NCBI GenBank assembly: GCA_011390755.1
Contig: JAABRU010000042.1
Location: 1-45,376, forward strand
Reading direction: 5' to 3'
DNA from: Desulfobacteraceae bacterium
GTDB lineage: Bacteria > Desulfobacterota > Desulfobacteria > Desulfobacterales > Desulfococcaceae
Length of the DNA stretch: 45,376 bases
A program made the position numbers and the translations under genes. Positions 35,689 to 44,431 of this stretch are shown here, one piece after another; positions within the stretch are counted from its first letter, which is position 1; each line of letters begins with the position of its first letter. Under the pieces are notes generated by a model, which made no database searches, was not told the DNA's origin, and saw nothing but the letters and a program-made list of their open reading frames with translations.

Positions 35689-38616
35689 ATGACCACTTAT
35701 CCCAAAAGATTAATCGAAGTTGATCTGCCCATAAAAAGAATTTCCGAACATGCCCGAAGGGAAAAAAGCATCCGGCATGGTCATATCTCCACTTTGCATA
35801 TCTGGTGGGCCAGACGGCCTTTGGCGGCCTGCCGTGCGGTGCTGTGTGCGTCATTATGGCCGGATCCGGCTGATGAACTCTGCCCCGGTGAATTCCGTCA
35901 GACTGCAAAAAATCTCATGGGCCTATGGGCCGAAAAGCATCTTGACCTGATGAGTGATGAAAGCAGCAGACGCTTTATTGCCGTATCCAAAGACAGGGGG
36001 AAACTGGATGACAATATGGAACTCCGGAAGGCCCTGCTGGATTTTATTGCGGATTTTGCCAATTGGGACAATTCAACCGTAAAGGAATACCTGGAAGTCA
36101 GCCGGGCACTGACCCAATCGGCCCATGAATCTTTCGGCGGAATACCGGGGACAAGGCCGATGGTGGTTGATCCCTTTGCCGGTGGCGGTTCCATTCCCCT
36201 GGAAGCCCTGCGGGTGGGGGCAGATGCTTTTGCTTCTGATCTGAATCCGGTGGCGGTTCTGCTCAACAAAGTGGTGCTGGAATACATCCCCAAATACGGA
36301 AAAAAGCTGGCGGATGAGGTGAAAAAATGGGGGCATCGGATTAAGCAGGAAGCCGAAAAAGAATTGGCGGAATTTTATCCCAAAGACCCGGACGGAGCTA
36401 CACCTATCGCCTATTTATGGGCCAGAACCGTTCAGTGCGAAGGGCCGGGATGCGGCGCGGAAGTGCCGCTGATGCGATCCCTCTGGCTGGCAAAGAAAAA
36501 GACGCGTTCTGTGGCTCTCCGCATTATCCCCAAGCCGGATCAGAAGCGGGTGGATTTTGAAATTATCGAAAATGTCAAAACAGATGATGCCAAAGACGGA
36601 ACCGTCCACCGCGGCTCTGCCACTTGCCCCTGCTGCGGTTTTACAACCCCGGTGGCTTCTGTGCGGAAACAGTTTAAACCAAGAAAAGGCGGTGCAGCGG
36701 ATGCCCGGCTGTTTTGCGTGGTGACAACAAGAGAGAAAGAAAAAGGAAGATTTTACAGACTGCCGAATCAGGCAGATTTTGAAGCCCTGAAAAAAGCAGA
36801 AGAAGAACTGGAACGGCGGAAGCAGGAACATACAGGGGAACTGAGTTTAGTGCCGGATGAACCGACACCAATGGGCGGCGGAAGTGGTGCGGGCCGTGCG
36901 TTCTCCCAACGGAATTATGGAATGGAACAATTTTGTGATCTATTTACTCCCCGACAGGCATTGGCTTTAACTACCCTTGTCCAGATAATTGAGAAAAATC
37001 GGCTTAACAAAATCAATCAGGAATTGGATATTGCAGTTAGAATTTTAATATCATTTATCATTGATAAAATTGCAGATTATGGATGTTCTTTATCCAGATG
37101 GTTAACAGCAGGAGAATATATTAAGGCTCTGTTTGCCAGACAGGCGATTCCCATAGTATGGGATTTTGCAGAATCCAATACATTAGCAGATTCTTCAGGT
37201 TCTATTGATACTTTTATTGATTGGATCAGCAAAGCAATTCTTTTCTTATGCAAATCAAAAATTCAGGATGGTCATGTTGAGCAATCAGATGCAATCAACC
37301 ATTCCCTGCCTGATGAGAGTGCTAACTGTTTTTTTACTGATCCGCCTTATTATGATTCTGTACCATACGCCGATTTATCAGATTTTTTTATTCCCTGGTT
37401 ACAAAGGAGTCTGGGTAAAAACTTTCCACTTGGAACAGTAAACAATTTATCCCCAAAGGATGAGGAATGTATCGTTGATGAAATAAAGGGAAAAGACCGG
37501 ACATATTTTGAAAATAAAATGCAGAAAGCAATGGAGGAAGGACGCAGAATTCTTTCCTCTGACGGTATCGGTATTGTTGTATTTGCCCACAAATCCACCA
37601 GCGGATGGGAAGCCCAGTTGCAGGCTATGGTGGATGCCGGATGGACAATGACAGGTTCCTGGCCCATTGACACAGAAATGGGTTCCCGTTTACGGGCAAT
37701 GAATTCGGCTGCGCTGGCATCCTCTGTCCATCTCGTCTGCCGTCCCCGCAACAAATCCGATAATTCCGACAACATCGGCGACTGGCGCGACGTCCTCTCC
37801 GAACTCCCCAAACGCATCCACGACTGGCTCCCCCGCCTGGCCGAAGAAGGCATAGTGGGAGCCGATGCCATTTTTGCCTGTCTTGGCCCGGCATTGGAAA
37901 TCTATTCCAAATATTCCGCTGTGGAAAAAGCCAGCGGCGAAAAAGTGGAACTCAAGGAATATCTCGTACAGGTCTGGGCTGCCGTATCCCATGAGGCCCT
38001 GGGCATGATATTTGAAGGAGCCGATTCTTCGGGATTTGAAGAAGATGCCCGACTTACGGCCATGTGGCTCTGGACACTCCGCACCTCAGCAAAGAACGGA
38101 GCCGAAAACAAAGACGATCAGGGAAAAGCCGTCCGCCTGAGCGGTTATAATCTGGAATATGACGCGGCCCGGAAAATCGCCCAGGGGCTGGGCATTCACC
38201 TGGAAAACCTGACTCACCTGGTACAGAGCAAAGGGGCCACGGCCACCCTGCTTTCCGCCTCTTCCCGCACCCGGTACCTCTTCGGAAAAGAAAGCACAAA
38301 TCCCGCAAAAGCAAAGAAAAAAACATCCAAACAGATGACCCTCTTTGACACAGTGGAAAAAGAATCGGATGAAAAAATAAAAGACCTGCTTGCCAAAACC
38401 GGAAAAACCGTACTGGATCAGCTGCACCAAAGCATGATCCTTTTCGGGGCCGGACGGGGCGAGGCCATGAAACGCTTCCTGGTGGAAGACGGCATGGGCC
38501 GCAATCCCCTGTTCTGGCGGCTGGCCCAGTCCCTTTCCGCCCTGTATCCGTCCGGAACCGAAGAAAAAAGATGGGTGGACGGCGTACTGGCAAGAAAAAA
38601 AGGGTTGGGACTGTAA
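35689..38616 (+). CDS. DUF1156-containing adenine-type DNA methyltransferase, defence operon
   Basis: 975 residues. It begins with the DUF1156 block (RLIEVDLPIKRISEHARREK then HIWWARRPLAACRA). SAM motif I is VDPFAGGGSIPLEALRVGAD near residue 161 and the catalytic motif is TDPPYYDSVPYADL near 549, an adenine/cytosine-N4 type signature. Two zinc-ribbon pairs, CEGPGC near 250 and CPCC near 313, lie between. It should mark host DNA or recognise a target for the helicase and ATPase. The segment coding about residues 405-620 is markedly more AT-rich than both flanks, as if replaced by recombination. Ends 28 bases before the ATPase gene. Confidence 0.9.
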   Translation: MTTYPKRLIEVDLPIKRISEHARREKSIRHGHISTLHIWWARRPLAACRAVLCASLWPDPADELCPGEFRQTAKNLMGLWAEKHLDLMSDESSRRFIAVSKDRGKLDDNMELRKALLDFIADFANWDNSTVKEYLEVSRALTQSAHESFGGIPGTRPMVVDPFAGGGSIPLEALRVGADAFASDLNPVAVLLNKVVLEYIPKYGKKLADEVKKWGHRIKQEAEKELAEFYPKDPDGATPIAYLWARTVQCEGPGCGAEVPLMRSLWLAKKKTRSVALRIIPKPDQKRVDFEIIENVKTDDAKDGTVHRGSATCPCCGFTTPVASVRKQFKPRKGGAADARLFCVVTTREKEKGRFYRLPNQADFEALKKAEEELERRKQEHTGELSLVPDEPTPMGGGSGAGRAFSQRNYGMEQFCDLFTPRQALALTTLVQIIEKNRLNKINQELDIAVRILISFIIDKIADYGCSLSRWLTAGEYIKALFARQAIPIVWDFAESNTLADSSGSIDTFIDWISKAILFLCKSKIQDGHVEQSDAINHSLPDESANCFFTDPPYYDSVPYADLSDFFIPWLQRSLGKNFPLGTVNNLSPKDEECIVDEIKGKDRTYFENKMQKAMEEGRRILSSDGIGIVVFAHKSTSGWEAQLQAMVDAGWTMTGSWPIDTEMGSRLRAMNSAALASSVHLVCRPRNKSDNSDNIGDWRDVLSELPKRIHDWLPRLAEEGIVGADAIFACLGPALEIYSKYSAVEKASGEKVELKEYLVQVWAAVSHEALGMIFEGADSSGFEEDARLTAMWLWTLRTSAKNGAENKDDQGKAVRLSGYNLEYDAARKIAQGLGIHLENLTHLVQSKGATATLLSASSRTRYLFGKESTNPAKAKKKTSKQMTLFDTVEKESDEKIKDLLAKTGKTVLDQLHQSMILFGAGRGEAMKRFLVEDGMGRNPLFWRLAQSLSALYPSGTEEKRWVDGVLARKKGLGL

Positions 38617-38644
38617 TATTTTTCTGAAAAATACGGAGATGGAT

Positions 38645-41620
38645 ATGACCGCATTAAAACCCTGGTATAAAATCGTCACCCCCAGAGAAGATCTCAGGGA
38701 CGGCAGGCCCCTGGATGCCTCCGAATTTGCCGTTCATCTGGATCAGGTCAGAGACGGCAGCGCGCAGGAAGATTATCAGAACCCGGAACGCTTTCTGGAA
38801 CGGACCTATCTCACCCGGAACCTGCTGGCCTTATCCTCCGAAGTTGTCCGGCGTTTAAGCGGTGAAAAAACCGGAACATCGTCTGTTTTCAATATGGCCA
38901 CCCAGTTCGGCGGCGGCAAAACCCATGCCCTGACCCTATTATACCATCTGGCAAAAAACGGGACGGCTGCGGAAAACTGGCCGGGGGTATCCCGGATCAA
39001 AGAAAAAGCCGGAATTGCAGGAATCCCCCAGGCCGAAACCGCCGTATTTGTGGGGTCGGAATTTGACTCTGTCCACGGCAGGGGAGGGGACGGAACACCG
39101 CTGCGGAAAACCCCCTGGGGGGAAATTGCCTACCAGCTTTCCGGGGAAGAGGGGTTCCGGATGGTGGAAGAACATGAAAAACAGATGATTGCCCCGGCCG
39201 GAGATGTGATCCGTAAATTTCTGCCCCAAAACAGACCCTGCCTGATCCTCCTGGACGAACTGATGAATTATATCAGCCGGAACCGGAAAAGCGGTCTTGC
39301 CGGACAGTTTTACAATTTTATCCAGAACCTGTCCGAAACCGTCCGGGGAAGGGACAATGCCGTGCTGGTGGCCTCGGTTCCGGCATCGGAACTGGAAATG
39401 ACGGCCGAAGACCGATCCGATTATGAACGATTCAAGAAACTACTGGATCGCCTGGGCAAAGCCATGATTATTTCCGCAGAATCGGAAACCTCCGAAATCA
39501 TCCGGCGCCGCCTTTTTGAATGGGATCTCCGCTTGCAGGGCAGCAATGGCCGTGTGTTATTACCCAGAGAAGCCGAAAGGGTCTGCAATGAATACGCCGA
39601 CTGGGTATCCGAACACCGGCAGCAGGTTCCCAACTGGTTTGCCGACAATGCCGGAGACGCTTTCCGGGCCACATATCCCTTTCACCCCATGGTGCTTTCG
39701 GTATTTGAGAGAAAATGGCAGGAACTTCCCCGTTTTCAGCAGACCAGGGGCATACTGCGCTTACTGGCCCTGTGGGTGGCCGATGCCTATCAGAAAGGAT
39801 TTACCGGAAACCTGAAAGACCCGCTGATCTGCCCCGGTTCCGCTCCTTTGGAAGATGAAAACTTCCGGGCCGCTGTTTTTGAACAACTGGGGGAATCCAG
39901 ACTGGAAGGCGCATTGACCACGGACATCTGCGGCAGAAAGGAATCCCACGCGGTGCGGCTGGATGCCGAGGCAGTCGAAAGCATAAAAAAAAGCAGACTG
40001 CATCAGAAAGTCGCGTCCCTTATCTTTTTCGAGTCCAACGGCGGCCAAAGCCACACCCGGCAGTATGCAAGCGTTCCGGAAATCCGTATGGCCGTGGGAA
40101 ATCCCTTTACGGATATCGGCAACGTGGAAACGGCCCTGGATGCCCTCACTGATGCCTGTTATTATCTCACAGCAGAAAAAAACCGCTACCGCTTTACCCT
40201 GAAGGAAAACCTCAATAAACGATTTGCAGACCGCAAGGCCAATGTGAAAGATCAGGTCATGGAAGAACTCATCCGGGAAAATATACAAAAGGTTTTTCCG
40301 CCCACCCGGGGCATTGACCGGGTATTTTTTCCGGAAAAAAGCAGCCAGATTGCCGACAAAGCCGTCATCACCTTTGTCATCCTGTCCCCGGAGCGTTCCC
40401 TTCAGGATGATAACGGTGTGAAACAGCTCATTGAATCCATGAGCAGGGAACACGGCAAATCGGCCCGCACCTATAAAAGTGCCCTGATATGGGTTGTGGC
40501 AGAATCCTCTTTTTTATTAAAAGAAGAAGCCCGCAGTCTCATCGCCTGGAAGGATATAGCCGATGAAAATCTCAAACTGGATGACACCCGGCAGCGCCAG
40601 TTGAAAGTCCATCTGGAAAAAGCAGCCGGAAATCTGAAAGAGGCCGTATGGCGCAGTTATAAAAATCTCTTTCTGCTGGATAAAGACAATTCCCTGCGTC
40701 ATATTGATCTGGGAATGCCCACTTCCAGTTCGGCTGAATCCGTATGTAAACTGATTCTCCTGCATTTGCAGCAGACCGATGAGGTGCAGAAGTCGGTCAG
40801 TCCCCGTTTTCTGATCCGGAACTGGCCCCCGGCATTTACCGAGTGGAGTACCCGGTCGGTCCGGGATGCCTTTTATGCCTCTCCCCTGTTTCCCCGTTTA
40901 CTCAATGCGGATGCGGTGAAAGATATGATCGCCCGCGGTGTGAAAGAAGGACATCTGGCCTGTGCCGGAAAAACCGCCGGCGGTGAATATTTTCCCTTTT
41001 ACTATAAAAAAGAAATAAAAGCGGGAGATATTGACATATCGGAAGATCTCTTTATTATCACAGCGGAAGAAGCGGAAAAACACATCAAACCCCCGGAACT
41101 TGCCAAAATGATAATTTCCCCCTCCCATACTGACCTGAAACCGGGACAGAAGCAGACTTTCACTGTAAGAGGACTGGATCAGTTTCAGCGGGATTTTGAT
41201 ATTCAAAACGCGGTTTGGACAGCAACGGGCGGAACAATTGATGACAGGGGAGTTTTTCACAGTGATGCGGACATGGGGCATTTTACCGTAAAGGCACAGT
41301 CCGGCAATATTACGGCCTCCGCATCCGTCTCTGTTAGGGAAGATTCTGTGGCAGAAGGTATCAAAGATTTTGATCCGGTTCCGTCAGAGAATATTCAAAT
41401 GCCGCCTGCCCGTCTGTCCTGGTCCGGGGAAGTGGAACCCCTGAAATGGATGAATCTCTATACCAAAGTCCTGACAAAATTTGTGAAAAACGGAAGTCTG
41501 AAAATCAATGTGAACTTTGAAGCCATCCCCCAAAATGCATTGGATGAGCAGCAGACAGAGGAAATCAAAGCCGCCCTCCGGGAACTGGGCTTGAACGATC
41601 ATATGAAAATTGAGCAGTAA
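38645..41620 (+). CDS. DUF499 P-loop ATPase, defence operon
   Basis: About 991 residues. Walker A QFGGGKTHALTLLYHL lies near residue 85 and Walker B CLILLDELMNYIS near 200, inside the DUF499 pattern (LPQNRPCLILLDEL; SVPASELEMT; PFHPMVLSVFERKW). The next 600 residues are helical with no known motif. Around 820-905 is a bacterial Ig-like stretch (SPSHTDLKPGQKQTFTVRGL..TATGGTIDDRGVF), unusual for a cytoplasmic ATPase. The ATG at 38645 is chosen because GGAG touches the ATG at 38639. It probably couples ATP hydrolysis to sensing or remodelling foreign DNA with the helicase and methylase. Last gene of the defence operon. Confidence 0.88.
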   Translation: MTALKPWYKIVTPREDLRDGRPLDASEFAVHLDQVRDGSAQEDYQNPERFLERTYLTRNLLALSSEVVRRLSGEKTGTSSVFNMATQFGGGKTHALTLLYHLAKNGTAAENWPGVSRIKEKAGIAGIPQAETAVFVGSEFDSVHGRGGDGTPLRKTPWGEIAYQLSGEEGFRMVEEHEKQMIAPAGDVIRKFLPQNRPCLILLDELMNYISRNRKSGLAGQFYNFIQNLSETVRGRDNAVLVASVPASELEMTAEDRSDYERFKKLLDRLGKAMIISAESETSEIIRRRLFEWDLRLQGSNGRVLLPREAERVCNEYADWVSEHRQQVPNWFADNAGDAFRATYPFHPMVLSVFERKWQELPRFQQTRGILRLLALWVADAYQKGFTGNLKDPLICPGSAPLEDENFRAAVFEQLGESRLEGALTTDICGRKESHAVRLDAEAVESIKKSRLHQKVASLIFFESNGGQSHTRQYASVPEIRMAVGNPFTDIGNVETALDALTDACYYLTAEKNRYRFTLKENLNKRFADRKANVKDQVMEELIRENIQKVFPPTRGIDRVFFPEKSSQIADKAVITFVILSPERSLQDDNGVKQLIESMSREHGKSARTYKSALIWVVAESSFLLKEEARSLIAWKDIADENLKLDDTRQRQLKVHLEKAAGNLKEAVWRSYKNLFLLDKDNSLRHIDLGMPTSSSAESVCKLILLHLQQTDEVQKSVSPRFLIRNWPPAFTEWSTRSVRDAFYASPLFPRLLNADAVKDMIARGVKEGHLACAGKTAGGEYFPFYYKKEIKAGDIDISEDLFIITAEEAEKHIKPPELAKMIISPSHTDLKPGQKQTFTVRGLDQFQRDFDIQNAVWTATGGTIDDRGVFHSDADMGHFTVKAQSGNITASASVSVREDSVAEGIKDFDPVPSENIQMPPARLSWSGEVEPLKWMNLYTKVLTKFVKNGSLKINVNFEAIPQNALDEQQTEEIKAALRELGLNDHMKIEQ

Positions 41621-41708
41621 AAGAGCAATAATCCGGAAGACAATAATCCGAAAATACAGACCGGATTCACAGCAAAAATAATCAACAGACATTCGGAGGA
41701 ATGATTTT

Positions 41709-43214
41709 ATGCGTAATTTTACAATTTATGATATCTATCAGAGAAATGCGCTGCACAGCAGCAGCAAAACCGCGCTGGTATCCGGTTCGCAGCGGATAAA
41801 TTTTGCCGGTTTGCTGGAAGAAACAGAGAAACTGGCATACCGTCTGGCAGATGCCGGAATAGGGAAAGGAGACCGGTTGGCAGTTCTGGCGCACAATCAT
41901 CCGGATTTTTTTCTGCTCTTCGGTGCCGCTGCAGCCCTGGGTGCCATTGCGGTTCCCATTAACTGGCGGCTTTCCGATCCGGAGATTGAATTTATTCTCA
42001 AAGACTGCAGACCTGCCCTTCTCCTGACAGATGAGGCACAGGAAAAACGTATCCGGGAAACCGCAAAACAGAATTTTCCGGAGATCCGTATCTGCACAAT
42101 GGGGACATCCGGTTTCGGAGAAATAAAGGGGCTCCGTAAATATTCCGGAGAAAAACAGGCGGATTTCCCCCAAATATCCGCGGATGATCCCTTCTGCCTG
42201 ATTTATACGGCAGCCGTGGACGGCAGACCCGGGGGAGCGGTGCTGAGTCACGGAAATGTGGTTTACGGAAATATGCAGACCGCGGCCACAATGGGACTGC
42301 GCGGTGACGAAACTTATCTCAACATGCTTCCCCTGTTCCATATTACCGGCCTGAATCTGGCCATGGCCACCCTGCATATGGGCGGAAAAAATGTGCTGAT
42401 GCCCAAATTTGATGAAAAACAGTGTCTGGAACTGACACAGGCCGAAAAGATCAGTATATGGGGAAGTTTTCCGCCCATGCTTTCCCGCCTTTGCGAAGCA
42501 GCGGATGCCGGTACATATGATATTTCCTCCCTGCGTCATGTGCTGGGACTGGACGGCCCGGATCAGATCCGCATTTTTGAAGAAAAAACCGGGGCCACCT
42601 TCTGGATTCTCTACGGCCAGACGGAAACCTCCGGTCTGGTGACATTCTCCCCGGCTCTGGAAAAAGCCGGTTCCGCGGGAAAACCGGGATTTCTGACAAA
42701 AGTGAAAATTGTGGATGAAAATGAAAATGAAGTACAGCGGGGGGAAGTCGGAGAAATTACCGTACAGGGGCCCCTGGTTTTTCAGGGCTTTTATCAGCAG
42801 GAAGAAAAAAACCGTCATACCTTCCGGAAGGACTGGCATCATACCGGGGATACGGGCGTACTGGATGAAGACGGTTATCTGTGGTTCAAGGGGCGGAAAC
42901 CGGAAAAAGAACTTATCAAACCCGGCGGGGAAAATGTATATCCCGCAGAAGTGGAAGCTGTTATTCTGGAACATCCGGCTGTAAAAGCCGTTTCCGTTAT
43001 CGGTGTTCCCGACCCTAAATTCGGGGAAGGCATCAAGGCCGTCTGCGTCCTGAAAGAAGGGGAGTCGTTGACCCTGAAGGAACTGGGGGAATTTGTGGCA
43101 GAACGCATTGCCCGCTATAAAAAACCGCAGTATGCGGAGTTTGTGGCAGAACTTCCGGTCAAAGCAGACGGAGCCGTGGACAGGGAAAAAGTGAAAGAGA
43201 TGTATGGGAAATAA
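41709..43214 (+). CDS. AMP-binding acyl-CoA-synthetase-like protein with divergent catalytic motifs
   Basis: 501 residues of the ANL superfamily. Recognised blocks: NWRLSDPEIEFILKD, LNMLPLFHITGLN, ILYGQTETSG (A5), HHTGDTGVLDEDGYLWFKGR (A7/A8) and IKPGGENVYPAEVE. The phosphate-binding loop reads YTAAVDGRPGGAVLSHGN, lacking the usual TSGTTGxPKG, and the C-terminal A10 region is PVKADGAVDREKV, where the catalytic lysine after Gly is Ala. It would be expected to activate a carboxylic acid with ATP and CoA, but the changes make this uncertain. GGAGGA precedes the ATG. It lies 88 bases after the ATPase gene; functional linkage is unproven. Confidence 0.85.
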   Translation: MRNFTIYDIYQRNALHSSSKTALVSGSQRINFAGLLEETEKLAYRLADAGIGKGDRLAVLAHNHPDFFLLFGAAAALGAIAVPINWRLSDPEIEFILKDCRPALLLTDEAQEKRIRETAKQNFPEIRICTMGTSGFGEIKGLRKYSGEKQADFPQISADDPFCLIYTAAVDGRPGGAVLSHGNVVYGNMQTAATMGLRGDETYLNMLPLFHITGLNLAMATLHMGGKNVLMPKFDEKQCLELTQAEKISIWGSFPPMLSRLCEAADAGTYDISSLRHVLGLDGPDQIRIFEEKTGATFWILYGQTETSGLVTFSPALEKAGSAGKPGFLTKVKIVDENENEVQRGEVGEITVQGPLVFQGFYQQEEKNRHTFRKDWHHTGDTGVLDEDGYLWFKGRKPEKELIKPGGENVYPAEVEAVILEHPAVKAVSVIGVPDPKFGEGIKAVCVLKEGESLTLKELGEFVAERIARYKKPQYAEFVAELPVKADGAVDREKVKEMYGK

Positions 43215-43233
43215 TATTTCCGGTATTATTTTT

Positions 43234-43480
43234 TATAGGAAAGTCTCCGGAGTGCAAAAATAGAGAGAAGCGGTTTTTTGCCCCGCTTGCGAAAAACCGG
43301 CCCTCCGACCTCTATTTTCGCACTCCATTAAGACTTTCATTTTTTGGTGTGACCCCGTGGTCATGGTCGTTTATAGGAAAGTCTCCGGAGTGCAAAAATA
43401 GAGCGAAGCGGTTTTTTGCATTTTTTCAAGGACATTCATGTATCGTTGTGAGTTATGGCTCATGGCCGTTTATAGGAAAG
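43234..43480. repeat. Tandem ~138-bp repeat upstream of the Rpn genes
   Basis: TTTATAGGAAAGTCTCCGGA and the following GTGCAAAAATAGAG occur at about 43234 and again at 43371. Each is followed by GAAGCGGTTTTTTGC. Between and after them are copies of the ~45-bp unit (43334-43381 and 43434-43480). The last unit ends at TATAGGAAAGG, which supplies the ribosome site of the first Rpn gene. Fills the 43215-43486 gap. Confidence 0.7.
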
Positions 43481-43486
43481 GATGAT

Positions 43487-44431
43487 ATGGAACAGATCAC
43501 CAATGTCCACGACAGATTCTTCCGGGAGACCTTCGGGCGGCGTGATATTGCGCAGGGTTTTCTGGAGACCTATCTTCCGGAGGATATACGGAAGCAGACC
43601 GATCTCCGCACCCTGCGCATCCGCAAGGACAGTTTTGTTGACAAAGAACTGCGGGAGCATTTTTCCGACATTCTTTACACCGTGCGCTTTGCCGGTGCGG
43701 AGCTGTTCCTGTACCTGCTGTTTGAACACAAAAGTTACCCGGACATGCTCACGGCCTTCCAGCTGCTGCGCTATATTGTGAAACTGTGGGAACTGTATCT
43801 CAAACAGAATAAAAATGCACAGAAACTGCCGCCCGTGCTGCCCATGCTGCTGTACCACGGCAGAACGGAATGGAATATACCCGGAAATTTCCGGAGTCTT
43901 GTGGACGGGGGAGAAAACCCGGCCCTGAAAAGATACATCCCGGAGTTTGAATATCACATCTTCGATATTTCCCATCTGCCCGATGAGGAAATCCGGGGGC
44001 GGATTTTCAGCCGCATGGTGCTGCTGACGGCCAAATATGTGTTCCGGCCCGATCTGCGGGAAAAACTTCCGGAAATTCTTTCACTCTTCCGGGAGGTGGC
44101 CGACCGGGACACCGCACTGGAAATGCTGGAAATCCTGCTCCGCTATGTGGTGCGGGCCACCGGTTCTTTCGGGGAAAAGGATGTGCAGGAAATTCTCAGT
44201 AAAACCGATATGGGGGAGGGTATTATGCAGACTTTTATTGATAAATACATTCATCAGGGCAGAGAGCAGGGACAGATTCAACTCCTGATGAAAATGATGG
44301 AAAAGCGTTTCGGCACACTGCCGCAGCAGGTAAAGGAAAAAATCGAATCCGCAGATTCCGAAAACATTGAAAAATGGAGTCTGCGTCTGCTCAGTGCCCA
44401 GAGGCCGGAAGAAGTGGTGAGTCTGAACTGA
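43487..44431 (+). CDS. Rpn-family recombination-promoting nuclease / putative transposase (copy 1)
   Basis: 314 residues from the ATG preceded by AGGAAAGG; the frame is open further upstream but without a start signal. The N-terminus HDRFFRETFGRRDIAQGFLETYLP and the LYLLFEHKSYPD block (E and K of a PD-(D/E)xK site near residues 84-86) mark the Rpn/PD-(D/E)XK transposase family. Members cut DNA in vitro and raise RecA-independent recombination in E. coli; some act in phage defence. The C-terminus has the usual coiled tail RGREQGQIQLLMKMMEKRFG. The gene is followed, with a 1-base overlap, by a near copy of itself. Confidence 0.88.
   Translation: MEQITNVHDRFFRETFGRRDIAQGFLETYLPEDIRKQTDLRTLRIRKDSFVDKELREHFSDILYTVRFAGAELFLYLLFEHKSYPDMLTAFQLLRYIVKLWELYLKQNKNAQKLPPVLPMLLYHGRTEWNIPGNFRSLVDGGENPALKRYIPEFEYHIFDISHLPDEEIRGRIFSRMVLLTAKYVFRPDLREKLPEILSLFREVADRDTALEMLEILLRYVVRATGSFGEKDVQEILSKTDMGEGIMQTFIDKYIHQGREQGQIQLLMKMMEKRFGTLPQQVKEKIESADSENIEKWSLRLLSAQRPEEVVSLN

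Noticed and set aside
41682-42974. 430-codon minus-strand frame opposite the AMP-binding gene
   Set aside because: The plus strand has unmistakable ANL motifs; the antisense frame shows none and is typical of mirrored codon bias.
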